Source of the DNA: G963662265 sp963668545
GTDB lineage: Bacteria; Spirochaetota; Spirochaetia; CADAEX01
Assembly: GCA_963668545.1 (NCBI GenBank)
Contig: OY764868.1
Location: 2,852,001-2,916,000, forward strand
Direction: 5' to 3'
DNA: 64,000 bases
Below are positions 53,507 to 63,443 of this stretch, one piece after another (positions within the stretch are counted from its first letter, which is position 1; every line of letters starts with the position of its first letter). The translations under genes were made by a program, and so were the position numbers. The notes beneath the pieces are model-generated. The model searched no databases. It had not been told where the DNA came from and saw only the letters and a program-made list of their open reading frames with translations.

Positions 53507-54574
53507 TTAATTATTTTCCAGTTCTATCTCTTCTTCAATATGAAGGGATAGATCTATGCCGTTGTTTTCCCTGTTATTTTTTTTATTCATATACATATCC
53601 CTGTCCACTCTTGATATAACCTCTTCAAAAGAACTGCAGCCCGCTTCAAAACTGCCTATTGTAACAGAATAGGGAATGCGGAATTCTCTTTCGCTGACTG
53701 TAGATATTATCCTTTCCCTGATTTTTTCAGCAATATCTTTCCCCGTCTTCGGAAGCAGTACCAGAAATTCATCTCCTCCGAACCGGAAAAGGGAATCTGC
53801 CGACCTTATGGAATCAGAAACAACTGAAGTGATCTCCTTTATCACTTCATCTCCTGCAAGGTGTCCATAGGTATCATTCAGTTTCTTGAAGCTGTCTATA
53901 TCTATAAACAGGAGGGAAAGAACTGTTTTATCCCTTTTATTTCTCTGGAGTTCCTTTTCAAGATAGAACTGCAGGAATCTCCTGTTATATACACCTGTAA
54001 GGGGATCAATATTGACCATCTTTTTAAGCCGGGCAAGGTAGTATACCTTTTCTATGGCAATAGCGGCAAAATCAGCTATTGTTGTAAGAAGTTTAAGGTC
54101 AAGCGCGGTGAAATGGGAATGATCAAGTTTATTGATAAGCTCAATTACTCCGAATACTTTTCCGTTGCTTTTAAGAGGGACACCGATAATGGATTCAGTT
54201 TTAAAACCGCTCATCCTGTCAAATGATCCGTCAAACCTATTGTCTTTTGAGACATCTTCAATAATCAGTGACTTGCCGTTTTCAGCAATCCACCCCACTA
54301 TTCCCTGCCCCTTCCTTACTGTTTTTCCTGTCAGGAATTCAGACGATTCTCCTGTAACAGAATAAAATGTAAGATCACCGGTATTATGGTTTCTAAGCAG
54401 CAGTGACCAGTTATAGGGAGCAAATACATTTCCTATATGCTCCATAACCTGTGCAATTGTATCCTTAAGTGTAATTGATGAAGCTATACTTTTTCCAATA
54501 TTGTTAAAAAAAGATAATTTTACAAGTTCTTCTGTATCACCCTGTGTAATGGTATTGCAATTTATCGTTTTCAA
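53507..54574 (-). CDS. GAF-GGDEF diguanylate cyclase
   Basis: About 355 residues, soluble. A GAF domain (about 30-185) is followed by a GGDEF domain opening NIDPLTGVYNRRFLQFYLE, with LFIDIDSFKKLNDTYGH and the active-site FGGDEF. An RxxD inhibitory site (RSAD) lies five residues before it, so the enzyme should be active and product-inhibited. The frame extends to 54697, deep inside the neighbouring GIY-YIG gene. The Shine-Dalgarno GGAGG overlaps the in-frame ATG at 54586, so I take the TTG at 54574, five bases after it. The GAF domain may bind a nucleotide or small molecule. It lies 49 bases before the giant activase gene, same strand. Confidence 0.85.
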   Translation of the reverse strand: MKTINCNTITQGDTEELVKLSFFNNIGKSIASSITLKDTIAQVMEHIGNVFAPYNWSLLLRNHNTGDLTFYSVTGESSEFLTGKTVRKGQGIVGWIAENGKSLIIEDVSKDNRFDGSFDRMSGFKTESIIGVPLKSNGKVFGVIELINKLDHSHFTALDLKLLTTIADFAAIAIEKVYYLARLKKMVNIDPLTGVYNRRFLQFYLEKELQRNKRDKTVLSLLFIDIDSFKKLNDTYGHLAGDEVIKEITSVVSDSIRSADSLFRFGGDEFLVLLPKTGKDIAEKIRERIISTVSEREFRIPYSVTIGSFEAGCSSFEEVISRVDRDMYMNKKNNRENNGIDLSLHIEEEIELENN

Positions 54575-54593
54575 AAAAACCTCCATTTTGATA

Positions 54594-54860
54594 TCAGATG
54601 CCGGCAAGCTCTCTTTTACCGGCCTTTGTAAGGTTTTTAATCTCATACTCCCGTTTAAGCGCTTCTGAACGGCTGGCAACCTCTTCATAATAAACAAGCT
54701 TTACAGGACGTCTGGTCCTGGTGTATCTGGCCCCTCTGATATCTGAAGTATTATGCTCTTCCAGTCTTCTGTCCCTGTCTGTAGTAATGCCAGTATAATA
54801 GGTTCCGTCTGCACACTCAAGAATATAAATATACCATATTGATTTTTTCTCTTTATTCAA
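54594..54860 (-). CDS. GIY-YIG domain protein (UPF0213/YhbQ-like)
   Basis: 88 residues, a single GIY-YIG fold: WYIYILECADGTYYTGITTDRDRRLEEHN contains the two Tyr strands, the Arg and the downstream His, and YTRTRRPVKLVYYEE and ALKREYEIK follow. GIY-YIG domains hydrolyse phosphodiester bonds; the small stand-alone UPF0213 type is linked to DNA repair but its substrate is not settled. The start is TTG 54860 with GAGG upstream. It is the first gene of a leftward group with the GAF-GGDEF gene and is divergent from trmL. Confidence 0.88.
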   Translation of the reverse strand: MNKEKKSIWYIYILECADGTYYTGITTDRDRRLEEHNTSDIRGARYTRTRRPVKLVYYEEVASRSEALKREYEIKNLTKAGKRELAGI

Positions 54861-54914
54861 TTTCCTCTTCTATCTCCGGTATAATATGATTATAATTTTC
54901 GGACGGAGGGCTGA

Positions 54915-55403
54915 ATGGGATTAAACATTGTACTGGTTGAACCGGAAATACCGCAGAACACAGGAAATATTGCAAGGACCTGTGCTGCTGCAGGAATAAA
55001 CCTTCACCTTATAAAACCTCTGGGTTTTTCCATCCAGGACAAATACCTTAAAAGGGCCGGGCTTGACTACTGGGATCAGGTAAATATCACTGTCCATGAA
55101 AATCTTGATATTTTTATAAAAACAGTCAACCCTGAAGACTGTTTTTATGTGACAACCAAGGGGGGAAAATGCCATACAGATATTAAATACAGTAATGATT
55201 CGTACCTTTTTTTCGGAAAGGAAACCAGAGGACTCCCTGAAAAACTCCTGCACAGCAATTATGACAGGTGCATCAGGATACCCATGAAAAGCGGCACAAG
55301 ATCTCTCAACCTTTCAAACTCCGCAGCAATTATTGCATATGAAGCATTAAGGCAGCTTGATTATCCTGGACTTGATAAAGCGGGAAAACTTACCATGTAT
55401 TGA
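54915..55403 (+). CDS. trmL: tRNA (cytidine/uridine-34 2'-O)-methyltransferase
   Basis: 162 residues, the normal size of a SPOUT-fold TrmL. Motifs: the start LNIVLVEPEIPQNTGNIART, RAGLDYWDQV, LFFGKETRGLPEKLL, and the knot region RIPMKSGTRSLNLSNSAAII. TrmL methylates the ribose at position 34 of certain leucine tRNAs using AdoMet. GGAGG is five bases before the ATG. It is divergent from the GIY-YIG gene and ends seven bases from the convergent PP2C gene, with no room for a terminator. Confidence 0.94.
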   Translation: MGLNIVLVEPEIPQNTGNIARTCAAAGINLHLIKPLGFSIQDKYLKRAGLDYWDQVNITVHENLDIFIKTVNPEDCFYVTTKGGKCHTDIKYSNDSYLFFGKETRGLPEKLLHSNYDRCIRIPMKSGTRSLNLSNSAAIIAYEALRQLDYPGLDKAGKLTMY

Positions 55404-55410
55404 TATTTCT

Positions 55411-56187
55411 TCAGACCTGTACAAGAACAATACTTATATTGTCTTTCCCCCCCCCGTCCAGGGCGGCACCCAGAAGCTTTCCTGCACATATATCCAGATC
55501 ACTGTTTTCATGAATAATATCACTGATATCCATTTCAGATACCATATCAGTAAGACCATCGCTGCAGATCATGAAAATATCATTTTCATGATGAGTGCAG
55601 AAATATCTGTTTACATTTTCAGCAGTCAGATATACTTCAGAACCTACAGCATAGGTAATAATATTATTCTCAGGATGCATCCTCAGTTCATCCTTTGTAA
55701 TTATCCCCTTTTTATACAGGGGCCACACAAGTGACTGATCTTCAGTAATCTGGCTGAGCCTGCCATCACGGAAGCTGTACAGCCGGCTGTCTCCGACAGA
55801 ATTTATATATGCATTATCATTTTTAATCAGAAGTGAAACAAGTGTTGTTCCCATTCCGTAATACATTGTATTGTTCAATCCGTGAATCATTATCCTTCTG
55901 CTGATATCCTTGATCATGACAGAAATAAGATATCCGGGATCATCACTCTCTGTATACTCAGAATGGTCTGAAGTATAGTACTCCTTCATAAGCATTTCAC
56001 AGGCCATTTTACTTGCAACAGCTCCTCCAGGAAGCCCCCCCATTCCGTCACAGAGAATAAAAAGTTTCCCGTAATCATCAGTATTTATCAAATCAATTCC
56101 GTATTTCCTGTGATGTTCATAAACAGCTATATAATCCTCATTATTCTTTCTTATCTTCCCGGTATCAGTAATAGTACAGTATTTCAT
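55411..56187 (-). CDS. PP2C-family protein serine/threonine phosphatase
   Basis: 258 residues from ATG 56187. It has the PP2C metal-site motifs in order: TDTGKIRKNNEDY, LFILCDGMGGLPGG, GDSRLY, MICSDGLTDMV and GGKDNISIVLVQV. The Asp residues bind two Mn2+ or Mg2+ ions. Bacterial members of this form (Stp/PrpC-like) remove phosphate from proteins modified by Hanks-type kinases, yet no such kinase lies within the window. A GTG one codon upstream of the ATG is an alternative start. It converges on trmL. Confidence 0.92.
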   Translation of the reverse strand: MKYCTITDTGKIRKNNEDYIAVYEHHRKYGIDLINTDDYGKLFILCDGMGGLPGGAVASKMACEMLMKEYYTSDHSEYTESDDPGYLISVMIKDISRRIMIHGLNNTMYYGMGTTLVSLLIKNDNAYINSVGDSRLYSFRDGRLSQITEDQSLVWPLYKKGIITKDELRMHPENNIITYAVGSEVYLTAENVNRYFCTHHENDIFMICSDGLTDMVSEMDISDIIHENSDLDICAGKLLGAALDGGGKDNISIVLVQV

Positions 56188-56316
56188 CACGCCATCCTGT
56201 TAGAATACAATTATGCCTGAAATCTGCTGAACAGATTCCTTTTTTTAAATTCTAATACCTTGAGAATTAAAAAACAAATTCACGGGATAAAATAACAGAT
56301 TCTTATTCAAAAAAGC

Positions 56317-57744
56317 TCATTTTTTAAACGACGGCTCGTAACCAGGACCACTTTCCCTGTTTTCCCGGATGAGGGAATCTGTAAGGTTGAGCCATCCTGC
56401 GATAAGGATATTCAATTCTGCCTCATAATCCAGCTTCTTTCTTCTGTTGAGATCAACTGAATTAATTGCATCTATCAGGCTGCTCAGGGCCTCCTTTCCT
56501 ATGCTGTACTTTTTCCTCACATCATCAAGTATTTTTTCAGAAAGGACTGTTTTCCTCCTGTAAAGTTCAGCAAGTTCCCTGACATTCCCGATATCTTCCG
56601 AATAATTGACAAGTGTGAGGTCCAGATCATTTTTTGTAATGAGATTTTCCAGCTTCTTCTTTTCAAGATCAATTTCAGCTGATTTTATTTCAGCCTTTTC
56701 CTTTCTTGTTTTACCTATATCATTCAGTGATATCCCGAAACTCAGAGACCTCTCAGGTTCTCCTGTAAAACTGAAATCATTCCCGGAAACAGAGAATTCC
56801 GAAAAAAGAGATATACCGGGCAGTAAGCTGTTTTTGCCTATTTCAATCTCCTTCATTCCGATTTTTTCATACAGCTCAAGGATAGCATATGTTCTGCTCT
56901 CATTTTTTATTTCATCTGCCCCGGCACCTGAAAATCCAGAATCTGAATCAGCAGGATAGAACTGTGATTCAGAAGGAATTCCTGATGCATTATAAACACC
57001 GGCTGTAACCTTTTTATATGTGTTTTCAGCATTTTTTACCCCCTCAATTTTTGAAAGGAGCTGAAGCTCTGATCTGTTGACATCTTCCTGGTCAGCAATA
57101 CTGTTTTTTTTCCGCAGGGTTATATTTTCAAAGAGTTTTTTGCTTTCACTGAATGATCTTTCCGCTGATTCCAGTTCACGGAAAGCACTCAGCCAGTTAT
57201 AGTACAATGTCACTAGATAATAAAGGTAATCCTCATATGCCTCTGCTATCTGGTATAAAACAAGTTCCTTTTTAAAATCCAGCTGCTCTTTCTGTATTTT
57301 CCATTTTTTACCGAAACTGTTTTCAGCAATTTCCTGTGATATCCTGAAGCTGAGTGAGGATGAGCGCTCTGTTATACCGGGTGATGTGCTGTAGGAGGCA
57401 GATACATCAGTCGCTGTTTTCGGAAAAAGCTTTCCAACAGAAATCCCCCCCTCAAATCCCCTCTTATCAGTATCCATTGAGTAATAATATCCCGATTCAA
57501 CATCAGCTATCAGTTCACCGGGATCAAGACTGATATCATCCTCATATTCAAGGTAGAGTCTGTCCATAATTATTTTTCTGAATTCAGGATTCTGCTCACA
57601 GCTTATTCTGATAAATTCATTGAGAGTCAGCTCCTGTACTGACCCGGGAGCACCTGGAAATGAAAGATTTTCAGCATCAGCTTTTACTACTGAAAATATA
57701 ATCAGCAGGATAAAAATCATGTTGTATTTGTAAAACTTTATCAT
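56317..57744 (-). CDS. TolC-like outer-membrane efflux protein
   Basis: 475 residues with a signal peptide (MIFILLIIFSVVKADAENLS). The chain is mainly long helices with the repeated Ala/Glu/Lys-rich coiled coil of the TolC family (for example AEIKSAEIDLEKKKLENLI and LSEKILDDVRKKYSIGKEAL) and short beta strands between. TolC proteins form a trimeric channel through the outer membrane. Its ATG overlaps the RND pump stop (TAATG), so the two are translationally coupled. The tail is Gly/Pro- and Glu-rich. Binding a partner adaptor would be expected but no adaptor gene is seen here. Confidence 0.85.
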   Translation of the reverse strand: MIKFYKYNMIFILLIIFSVVKADAENLSFPGAPGSVQELTLNEFIRISCEQNPEFRKIIMDRLYLEYEDDISLDPGELIADVESGYYYSMDTDKRGFEGGISVGKLFPKTATDVSASYSTSPGITERSSSLSFRISQEIAENSFGKKWKIQKEQLDFKKELVLYQIAEAYEDYLYYLVTLYYNWLSAFRELESAERSFSESKKLFENITLRKKNSIADQEDVNRSELQLLSKIEGVKNAENTYKKVTAGVYNASGIPSESQFYPADSDSGFSGAGADEIKNESRTYAILELYEKIGMKEIEIGKNSLLPGISLFSEFSVSGNDFSFTGEPERSLSFGISLNDIGKTRKEKAEIKSAEIDLEKKKLENLITKNDLDLTLVNYSEDIGNVRELAELYRRKTVLSEKILDDVRKKYSIGKEALSSLIDAINSVDLNRRKKLDYEAELNILIAGWLNLTDSLIRENRESGPGYEPSFKK

Positions 57745-60700
57745 TATTCCATCTCCATCTCTGCTGCACTATTTCCGGCTTCAGGAAGAATATTAACTTC
57801 CCTTTTATCATTATATGAAACAGAAATATATCCCTTCCTGAGTTTCCACCTCTGTATTCCTGCTGTGGAAAGGTACATCATGGGAATAAGAACAAGGGTG
57901 ATGATTGTTCCGAATATAAGTCCCCATGCCATTACAAGCATCATGTCTGAAAGCATTGAATCATAACCGGCAACTCCATAGGCAGTCGGGAGAAGCCCGG
58001 CAACAGTTGTTATTGTTGTGAGGAAAACCGCCCTCAGCCTTGTCTTAGCAATATCAGCAACATCTTTTGCTGTTACAGCAGCAGCCCTGTCAAGCTCCCT
58101 TTCAAGCTTGACAATCATTACAATTGCATCATTCACAACTACACCGGAAAGCCCTATCAGACCTATTGCAGAGAAAAAACCGTAAAGAGAAATACCGTGA
58201 AAGTAAAGGGCATAGACAACACCGGCAGCTCCGAAAGGAACAGACAGAAGTATAATAAATGGTTTATAAAGAGAATTAAAAAGCAGCGCAAGAATAATAT
58301 AGATGATAAATATCACAGATATTATCGAATAGAGTATCTCATTCCCAGATTCCCTTGAATCTTCAATCTCCCCTGCAAAACTTATTGATACGGTGGGGAA
58401 TTCCGACTGGACAACAGGGAAAACCTCTGTTTCCAGAACTTCAGCTATCTGAAGAGGTGTAACAGATGTCCCGTCCTTGAGATCACCGTAAACCATAAGT
58501 GTTCTTATTGAATCCTCCCGGTTTACAATATTTGCCATTTTAAGCTCTCTGTAGCTTACAAGGCGGTAGAGAGGGACCGGATATCCGTTTTTATTATTAA
58601 CAGTAAGTGAAAGAAGCTTCTCCATGCTGTCGGTATTTATTTCAGGAAGTATTACATTTACTTCAATTGTTTTATCATCCCTTGTTATATCAAATACATT
58701 TATCCCGTTGAGAGCTGTTTTGAGAACCGTAACAATATCTGATGCAGAAACATCAAGACTTTTCAGTGCTGATGAATTCAGTTCCATATGGTATTCAGGG
58801 TCTTTCTTCGGCTTTTCAACTTCCGATGCTGAGATACCATCAAGAAGAGACAGCATAGAGCTTACCCTCTCTGCCGCTTTCTCCCTGACAGTATTGCTGT
58901 TTTCCTGTATCTTTATCTCAACAGCGCTTCCGCTTGACTGCCCGAACCTGCTTCTCAATATTTCAACCTTTTTAAACCCTTTAAGCTTGTCTATCTCCCT
59001 GTTCCATTCCTTTGTAAGCTGTTTCAGGGATTTGTCCCTCTTGTCAGCATTTACAAGCTCAATATTCATCGTAAACCGGTTCTCCTCAACAGCTCCTCCC
59101 CTCCTGCTTCTGGCAATACCCGTACTGAAAGCAATAACCTCTTTTCCCAGGTAGGGGAGAAAAATATTCTCAACAGCTGATGCCATGGCTGCAGTCTCGT
59201 ACCTTCCGGTACCGTCGGGAGCATATGCATCAACCCTTACATTTGTTGCCTCCTCCCTTGGAAACATGACAAACTTCATTTTTTCAGTTGCTATATAAGC
59301 AGATCCTGCAAGCACAGCTATAAACAGTATATAAAGCAGAAACCTGAAACGGAGAACAATTTCAAGAAACCTTCCGTACAGATCTTCGACATGTTCAAAC
59401 CAGTGTTTTCTTTTCTCTTTTCCCTTTTTGTCCCAGGGGAATTTGACTGAAAGGTGGGAAGGGAGTATAAAAAGGGCCTCAAAAAGGCTTCCTCCAAGCA
59501 TCAGTATAATAACAAGAGGTATGAAAGATACAAATTTGCCGAAATGTCCTGAAAAGAAATAGAGCGGGATAAAAGCCACACATGTTGTGATAATACTTGC
59601 AAGAATCGGTTTTACAACATAGTCAGTTCCATCTACAACAGCTTTTTTCCTCTGTACACCTGAAGATATCAGCCTTGTAACATTTTCAGCGACAACAATG
59701 GCATCATCAACAATCATTCCCATTACAATAATGATTGCGGCAAGAGTCATATTGTTTATCGTATATCCTGCAAGATAGAGGAAAAGCAGGGTGAAACAGA
59801 AGCTGAAAGGGATACCTGCAGCCACCCAGAGACCGCTTGAAAAACTCAGGAAAACAAAAAGCATTATAAGGATAAGAACAAAACCGATAAGGCCGTTCAA
59901 GGAAATAAGGGAAAGCCTGTCACGTACAGCCTGTGATTCATCATCCATAAGGATAAAATCAATTTCTGCAGACGGCATTGATGATTTTATCTTTTCTACT
60001 TCTTCAACAACTTCAAGGTTTGCATCTATTATGCTGCTTTCAGCTTTTTTCACAACATTAAGCCTTACCCCTTCACGCCCGTTGTATTTTACTATTGATG
60101 TATTTTCCTCAAAATCATCCATTACAGCGGCAATCTGGCCAAGCCTTACAATTGTACCTTCAAAAGTCCCCCGGATTATCAGGTCCCGTATTTTATCAAT
60201 AGTATCAAGCTCTGAAATCATTGATACCTTTATCTCTTTCCCGTTATCAAGGACACCCAGCGGAGTCCTGACATTTCCCCCTTTAAGGGCACTGATTATC
60301 TCATCAACAGATATATCGTAAAATCCCATCTGGACAGGATCTGGCTGTATGAGGATTTCCTTTGCAAGGTCACCGGATATTGATACTTCCCTTATTGTCG
60401 GGAGGTTTTCAAGCCTTGACTTCAGCGAATCCGCAAAATCCTGCAGCTTTTCACGGTCTTCCCTGTCAAGGAATTCTCTCTCGGTAAAAACCAGGGCAAT
60501 ATCGATAATTGCCCGTTCCGAAGTCTTGTACTCCCTGAAAGATGGATTACCGGCATCATCAGGGAGGTCAACAGAGAGAACTGCTGTCTGTATATTTGAG
60601 ATAACTGAAGCCCTTTCCCCGGGGTTGTCTTCAAGTTCCACAGATATGGAACTTGAGGAACCTGTTGAGGTACTGGTAATTTTTTTTATCCCGCTCAAGC

Positions 60701-60923
60701 CTTTAATTGAATCTTCAATTTCTGAAGTGATGAAGAAATCAACATCTTCCGGAGTTGCATTTTTAAATGTAGTCCTTATGCGCAGAAAATCAAAAGTGAC
60801 ATCAGGCATATCCTCTTTGCCGATAAGCTGCCAGGACAGAACTGCTCCGATTATTACTCCAAGTATAATAAAATTAGCAAGAAGATGTCTTTCAGCAAAA
60901 TAACCTATAACTTTCCTCAACAT
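57744..60923 (-). CDS. RND-family efflux pump (AcrB-like)
   Basis: 1059 residues, 12 membrane helices in two repeats with two large periplasmic loops. The N-terminal helix and loop open KVIGYFAERHLLANFI. The proton-relay Asp pair is in GMIVDDAIVVAENV. TM10-12 motifs include GLIGLSGVVVNDAIVMIVKLE and LTTITTVAGLLPTAYG, ending with FGTIITLVLIPMMYL. RND pumps export hydrophobic compounds, drugs or lipids by proton exchange. The ATG at 60923 follows a 247-base AT-rich spacer. It is followed at once by the TolC-like gene, but no membrane-fusion adaptor gene precedes or follows. The substrate cannot be deduced. Confidence 0.93.
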   Translation of the reverse strand: MLRKVIGYFAERHLLANFIILGVIIGAVLSWQLIGKEDMPDVTFDFLRIRTTFKNATPEDVDFFITSEIEDSIKGLSGIKKITSTSTGSSSSISVELEDNPGERASVISNIQTAVLSVDLPDDAGNPSFREYKTSERAIIDIALVFTEREFLDREDREKLQDFADSLKSRLENLPTIREVSISGDLAKEILIQPDPVQMGFYDISVDEIISALKGGNVRTPLGVLDNGKEIKVSMISELDTIDKIRDLIIRGTFEGTIVRLGQIAAVMDDFEENTSIVKYNGREGVRLNVVKKAESSIIDANLEVVEEVEKIKSSMPSAEIDFILMDDESQAVRDRLSLISLNGLIGFVLILIMLFVFLSFSSGLWVAAGIPFSFCFTLLFLYLAGYTINNMTLAAIIIVMGMIVDDAIVVAENVTRLISSGVQRKKAVVDGTDYVVKPILASIITTCVAFIPLYFFSGHFGKFVSFIPLVIILMLGGSLFEALFILPSHLSVKFPWDKKGKEKRKHWFEHVEDLYGRFLEIVLRFRFLLYILFIAVLAGSAYIATEKMKFVMFPREEATNVRVDAYAPDGTGRYETAAMASAVENIFLPYLGKEVIAFSTGIARSRRGGAVEENRFTMNIELVNADKRDKSLKQLTKEWNREIDKLKGFKKVEILRSRFGQSSGSAVEIKIQENSNTVREKAAERVSSMLSLLDGISASEVEKPKKDPEYHMELNSSALKSLDVSASDIVTVLKTALNGINVFDITRDDKTIEVNVILPEINTDSMEKLLSLTVNNKNGYPVPLYRLVSYRELKMANIVNREDSIRTLMVYGDLKDGTSVTPLQIAEVLETEVFPVVQSEFPTVSISFAGEIEDSRESGNEILYSIISVIFIIYIILALLFNSLYKPFIILLSVPFGAAGVVYALYFHGISLYGFFSAIGLIGLSGVVVNDAIVMIVKLERELDRAAAVTAKDVADIAKTRLRAVFLTTITTVAGLLPTAYGVAGYDSMLSDMMLVMAWGLIFGTIITLVLIPMMYLSTAGIQRWKLRKGYISVSYNDKREVNILPEAGNSAAEMEME

Positions 60924-61170
60924 AAAAACCTGCCGAAATTTTAATACTATTATACCACTCTTTATCTTTTACCAACTGTATAATTGTTGAATCAGAGATT
61001 GGTAATGAAAAATTATTTACTATAAATATGCATTAATCAACTTTTTTTTCAAAAAATATATATGTATTTTTCAAATCTGAATTCCATATCAGATTTTCTG
61101 AAATTTGCTGTAATCTGGTCCGGAAAATATTATTTTATAGTGAAAAATTAATAATGACAAATATTATTTT

Positions 61171-61518
61171 TCAGCATATTGAAGCTGCAGCTGAAATTAA
61201 AAATATCAATACCAGAAGAGCCGTGATAAGGGAAAAAATATATTCCCTTCCCCTGAAAAACAGAAAAGACAGGTAGGAGAAAGATATAATAAGGGACCCT
61301 GAAAGAAGCTTAACAGCAGCTATTACAGCAACTCCAGATATGGATTGAGGAAGGATTTCACCGCTTATGGCTGCTTCGGCTGCTTTTTCAGCTGAGCTTC
61401 TGTCAGAAACAACAGAGAAAAGATTGAAAATAAAAGCTGATACCATAAGGAAAAGAAAAATTCTGACCACAGCTGAGAAAAAGCGGGGATACTTTCTTTC
61501 TATCAGTTTACTCTCCAT
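61171..61518 (-). CDS. DUF1634 membrane protein
   Basis: 115 residues with three membrane segments (about 14-36, 64-83, 92-113). The layout and the neighbouring TauE/SafE gene fit the DUF1634 family, which is typically found next to such exporters. Function unknown. GGAG before ATG 61518 is three codons after the exporter's stop. It is the last gene of the operon. Confidence 0.72.
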   Translation of the reverse strand: MESKLIERKYPRFFSAVVRIFLFLMVSAFIFNLFSVVSDRSSAEKAAEAAISGEILPQSISGVAVIAAVKLLSGSLIISFSYLSFLFFRGREYIFSLITALLVLIFLISAAASIC

Positions 61519-61521
61519 TTC

Positions 61522-62343
61522 CTAAACTCCCTGCTGAAAAAATAAAAACATACCATTACTGTAGACAAGGCGGATTCCCGACAGCAAAAGGAAAAGAATA
61601 ACTGCCAGACGGATAAAACCCGGCTTTACCCTGCCAAGCATTGAAGCGCCAATCCTTGACCCGATAAACATCCCCAGAAAAGAGGGAATTGCTATAAGGG
61701 GAAAAACCGCATTGTTTTTCAGATAAACCCATATTGCCGAAGAGACATTGACAGATATGATAATATTACTTGTACCGGCTGCAATCCTCAGCGGAAGTCC
61801 GACAAGGAGATTGAGAACAGGCACTCCCGCCCATCCTGCCCCCAGGCCGAACATTCCTGCAATAAATCCTATAAATGAAAAACTGATAAATGCAGAAAGA
61901 GTTTTCAGCCTTCTGCCGGGTCTGAACAGAACCTTGAAGGAAAAATCCTCATCACGGAATTCCCCTTCTTTCTTTCCCCCCTTTTTAAACAGCATAAAAA
62001 AGGAAACAAAAAACATCATAACCCCGAGAAGAAACCCGACAATCCTGTCATCTACAAGCAGTCCGGCCCTTGCTCCCAAAACGGAAAAAACAGCACCTGA
62101 AAGTGCAAACGGAAGGGCAAGCCTGAGCTTTCCGTAACCTGATTCAATAAGTCTGGGTCCGGCTGAAAGAGAACTCCCTAGAGCTACAAAAAGACCGGCC
62201 CCTCTTACAAAATCAAAACTGAAAGGGAAAAAAGCGGAAATTACCGGAACAAAAAGGGAACCTCCTCCGATTCCCCCTATTACAGCCAGAATTCCTATAA
62301 CAAACGATATGAGAAACAGAAGCGCTGCATAAATAAAAATCAT
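61522..62343 (-). CDS. TauE/SafE-type anion exporter
   Basis: 273 residues, eight predicted membrane helices in two repeats. The family signature is visible as GGIGGGSLFVPVIS near the start and FGLGAGWAGVPVLN in the second repeat, where a G-rich turn sits in the membrane. Members export sulfite, sulfoacetate or other small anions. A basic cytoplasmic loop lies between the halves. It begins directly after the butyrate kinase stop. In a fermentative cell an organic anion such as butyrate would be a sensible cargo, but the family gives no proof. Confidence 0.88.
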   Translation of the reverse strand: MIFIYAALLFLISFVIGILAVIGGIGGGSLFVPVISAFFPFSFDFVRGAGLFVALGSSLSAGPRLIESGYGKLRLALPFALSGAVFSVLGARAGLLVDDRIVGFLLGVMMFFVSFFMLFKKGGKKEGEFRDEDFSFKVLFRPGRRLKTLSAFISFSFIGFIAGMFGLGAGWAGVPVLNLLVGLPLRIAAGTSNIIISVNVSSAIWVYLKNNAVFPLIAIPSFLGMFIGSRIGASMLGRVKPGFIRLAVILFLLLSGIRLVYSNGMFLFFQQGV

Positions 62344-63414
62344 CTAGTATTTTTTTATCTCCCGCTCACCATTTAAAACAGAAATTCCGTTCATTGCAAG
62401 TGCTTTCATCTCCTCGCTTTCAGGAAACAGATATACAGGAGCAAGAAATGAAACCCTTTTTCTGATAATTCCGGTAAGTGTTTTTGAATAGGAAAGTCCT
62501 CCTGTAAGTGCTATGGCATCCACTTTTCCGCATGTTACGGCAGAGAAAGAGGAAATAGTCTTTGATACCTGATACCCGAGCGCTTCTATAACTTCATTCC
62601 ATGAAGGGTTGGTTTTTGCCTTTTCAGCAATCTCTGCAAAATCAGTAGTTCCAAGATATGCAAGAAGCCCGCCGCTCCTTGTAATAAAATTTTTGATATC
62701 ATTGTAATCCATATTCCTGTCCTGGAAATATTTTACAGCAGCAAGAACAGGTAGTTCTCCTGTTCTTTCAGGCGTAAATGGGCCTTCCCCGTCAAGAGCA
62801 TTATTAACATCAGTAACACGTCCGTACTCATGAATACCTATACTTATACCGCCACCCATATGGGCTATGATAAAAACACTTTCCTCTTTTTTCAGACCTG
62901 TTTTTTTCTCCAGAAGGTCTGCTACTGCCTTCTGGTTAAGAGCATGGAAAGCAGTTCTCCTTTTAATATCAGGATGACCTGAATAACGGGCCAGCGGATT
63001 AAGCTCATCAACAACAACAGGGTCTGCTATAAATGCTTCAACCCCGCTTTTTTCAGAGAGTCTGTCTGCAATCAGCCCGCCGAGATTTGAAGCATGCTCG
63101 CCGTAGTTCCCTGAAAAGAGATCAGCACACATCTGTCTGTCAATACGGTAAACCCCCCCTTCAAGGGGCTTCAGAAGTCCTCCCCTTGCCATGATGCAGT
63201 CCAGATCGGAAATTCTGATATCTGCCTCTGAAAGGAATTTTTCAACAGCTTCTGTCCTCATTTCTATCTGACTGTTTATCGGTTTTGACCTGTCAACCTC
63301 TTCCAGACTGTGCTGTATATTAACTTCATTCCTTACAGCATCCCCTTCGAACAGAGCAAGTTTGGTTGATGTTGAACCGGGGTTTATAACAAGTATCATG
63401 CTGTTTTTCTTCAT
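62344..63414 (-). CDS. buk: Butyrate kinase
   Basis: 356 residues from ATG 63414, which has GGAG six bases upstream; an upstream ATG (63447) would overlap the kinase gene. The acetate/butyrate kinase family motifs are present: LVINPGSTSTKLALF, AFHALNQKAVADLL, HMGGGISIGIHEYGRVTDV and ALTGGLSYSK. The enzyme interconverts butyryl phosphate and ADP with butyrate and ATP, and may also act on branched short-chain acids. Its usual partner, phosphotransbutyrylase, is not next to it. It lies between the hybrid kinase and the TauE-type exporter in a tightly packed operon. Confidence 0.93.
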   Translation of the reverse strand: MKKNSMILVINPGSTSTKLALFEGDAVRNEVNIQHSLEEVDRSKPINSQIEMRTEAVEKFLSEADIRISDLDCIMARGGLLKPLEGGVYRIDRQMCADLFSGNYGEHASNLGGLIADRLSEKSGVEAFIADPVVVDELNPLARYSGHPDIKRRTAFHALNQKAVADLLEKKTGLKKEESVFIIAHMGGGISIGIHEYGRVTDVNNALDGEGPFTPERTGELPVLAAVKYFQDRNMDYNDIKNFITRSGGLLAYLGTTDFAEIAEKAKTNPSWNEVIEALGYQVSKTISSFSAVTCGKVDAIALTGGLSYSKTLTGIIRKRVSFLAPVYLFPESEEMKALAMNGISVLNGEREIKKY

Positions 63415-63443
63415 ATCATTCTCCATATTCTGATAAATATATT

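Noticed and set aside
54575..54697. N-terminal extension of the GAF-GGDEF protein
   Set aside because: It lies inside the GIY-YIG gene and lacks a ribosome site, whereas TTG 54574 has GGAGG five bases upstream.
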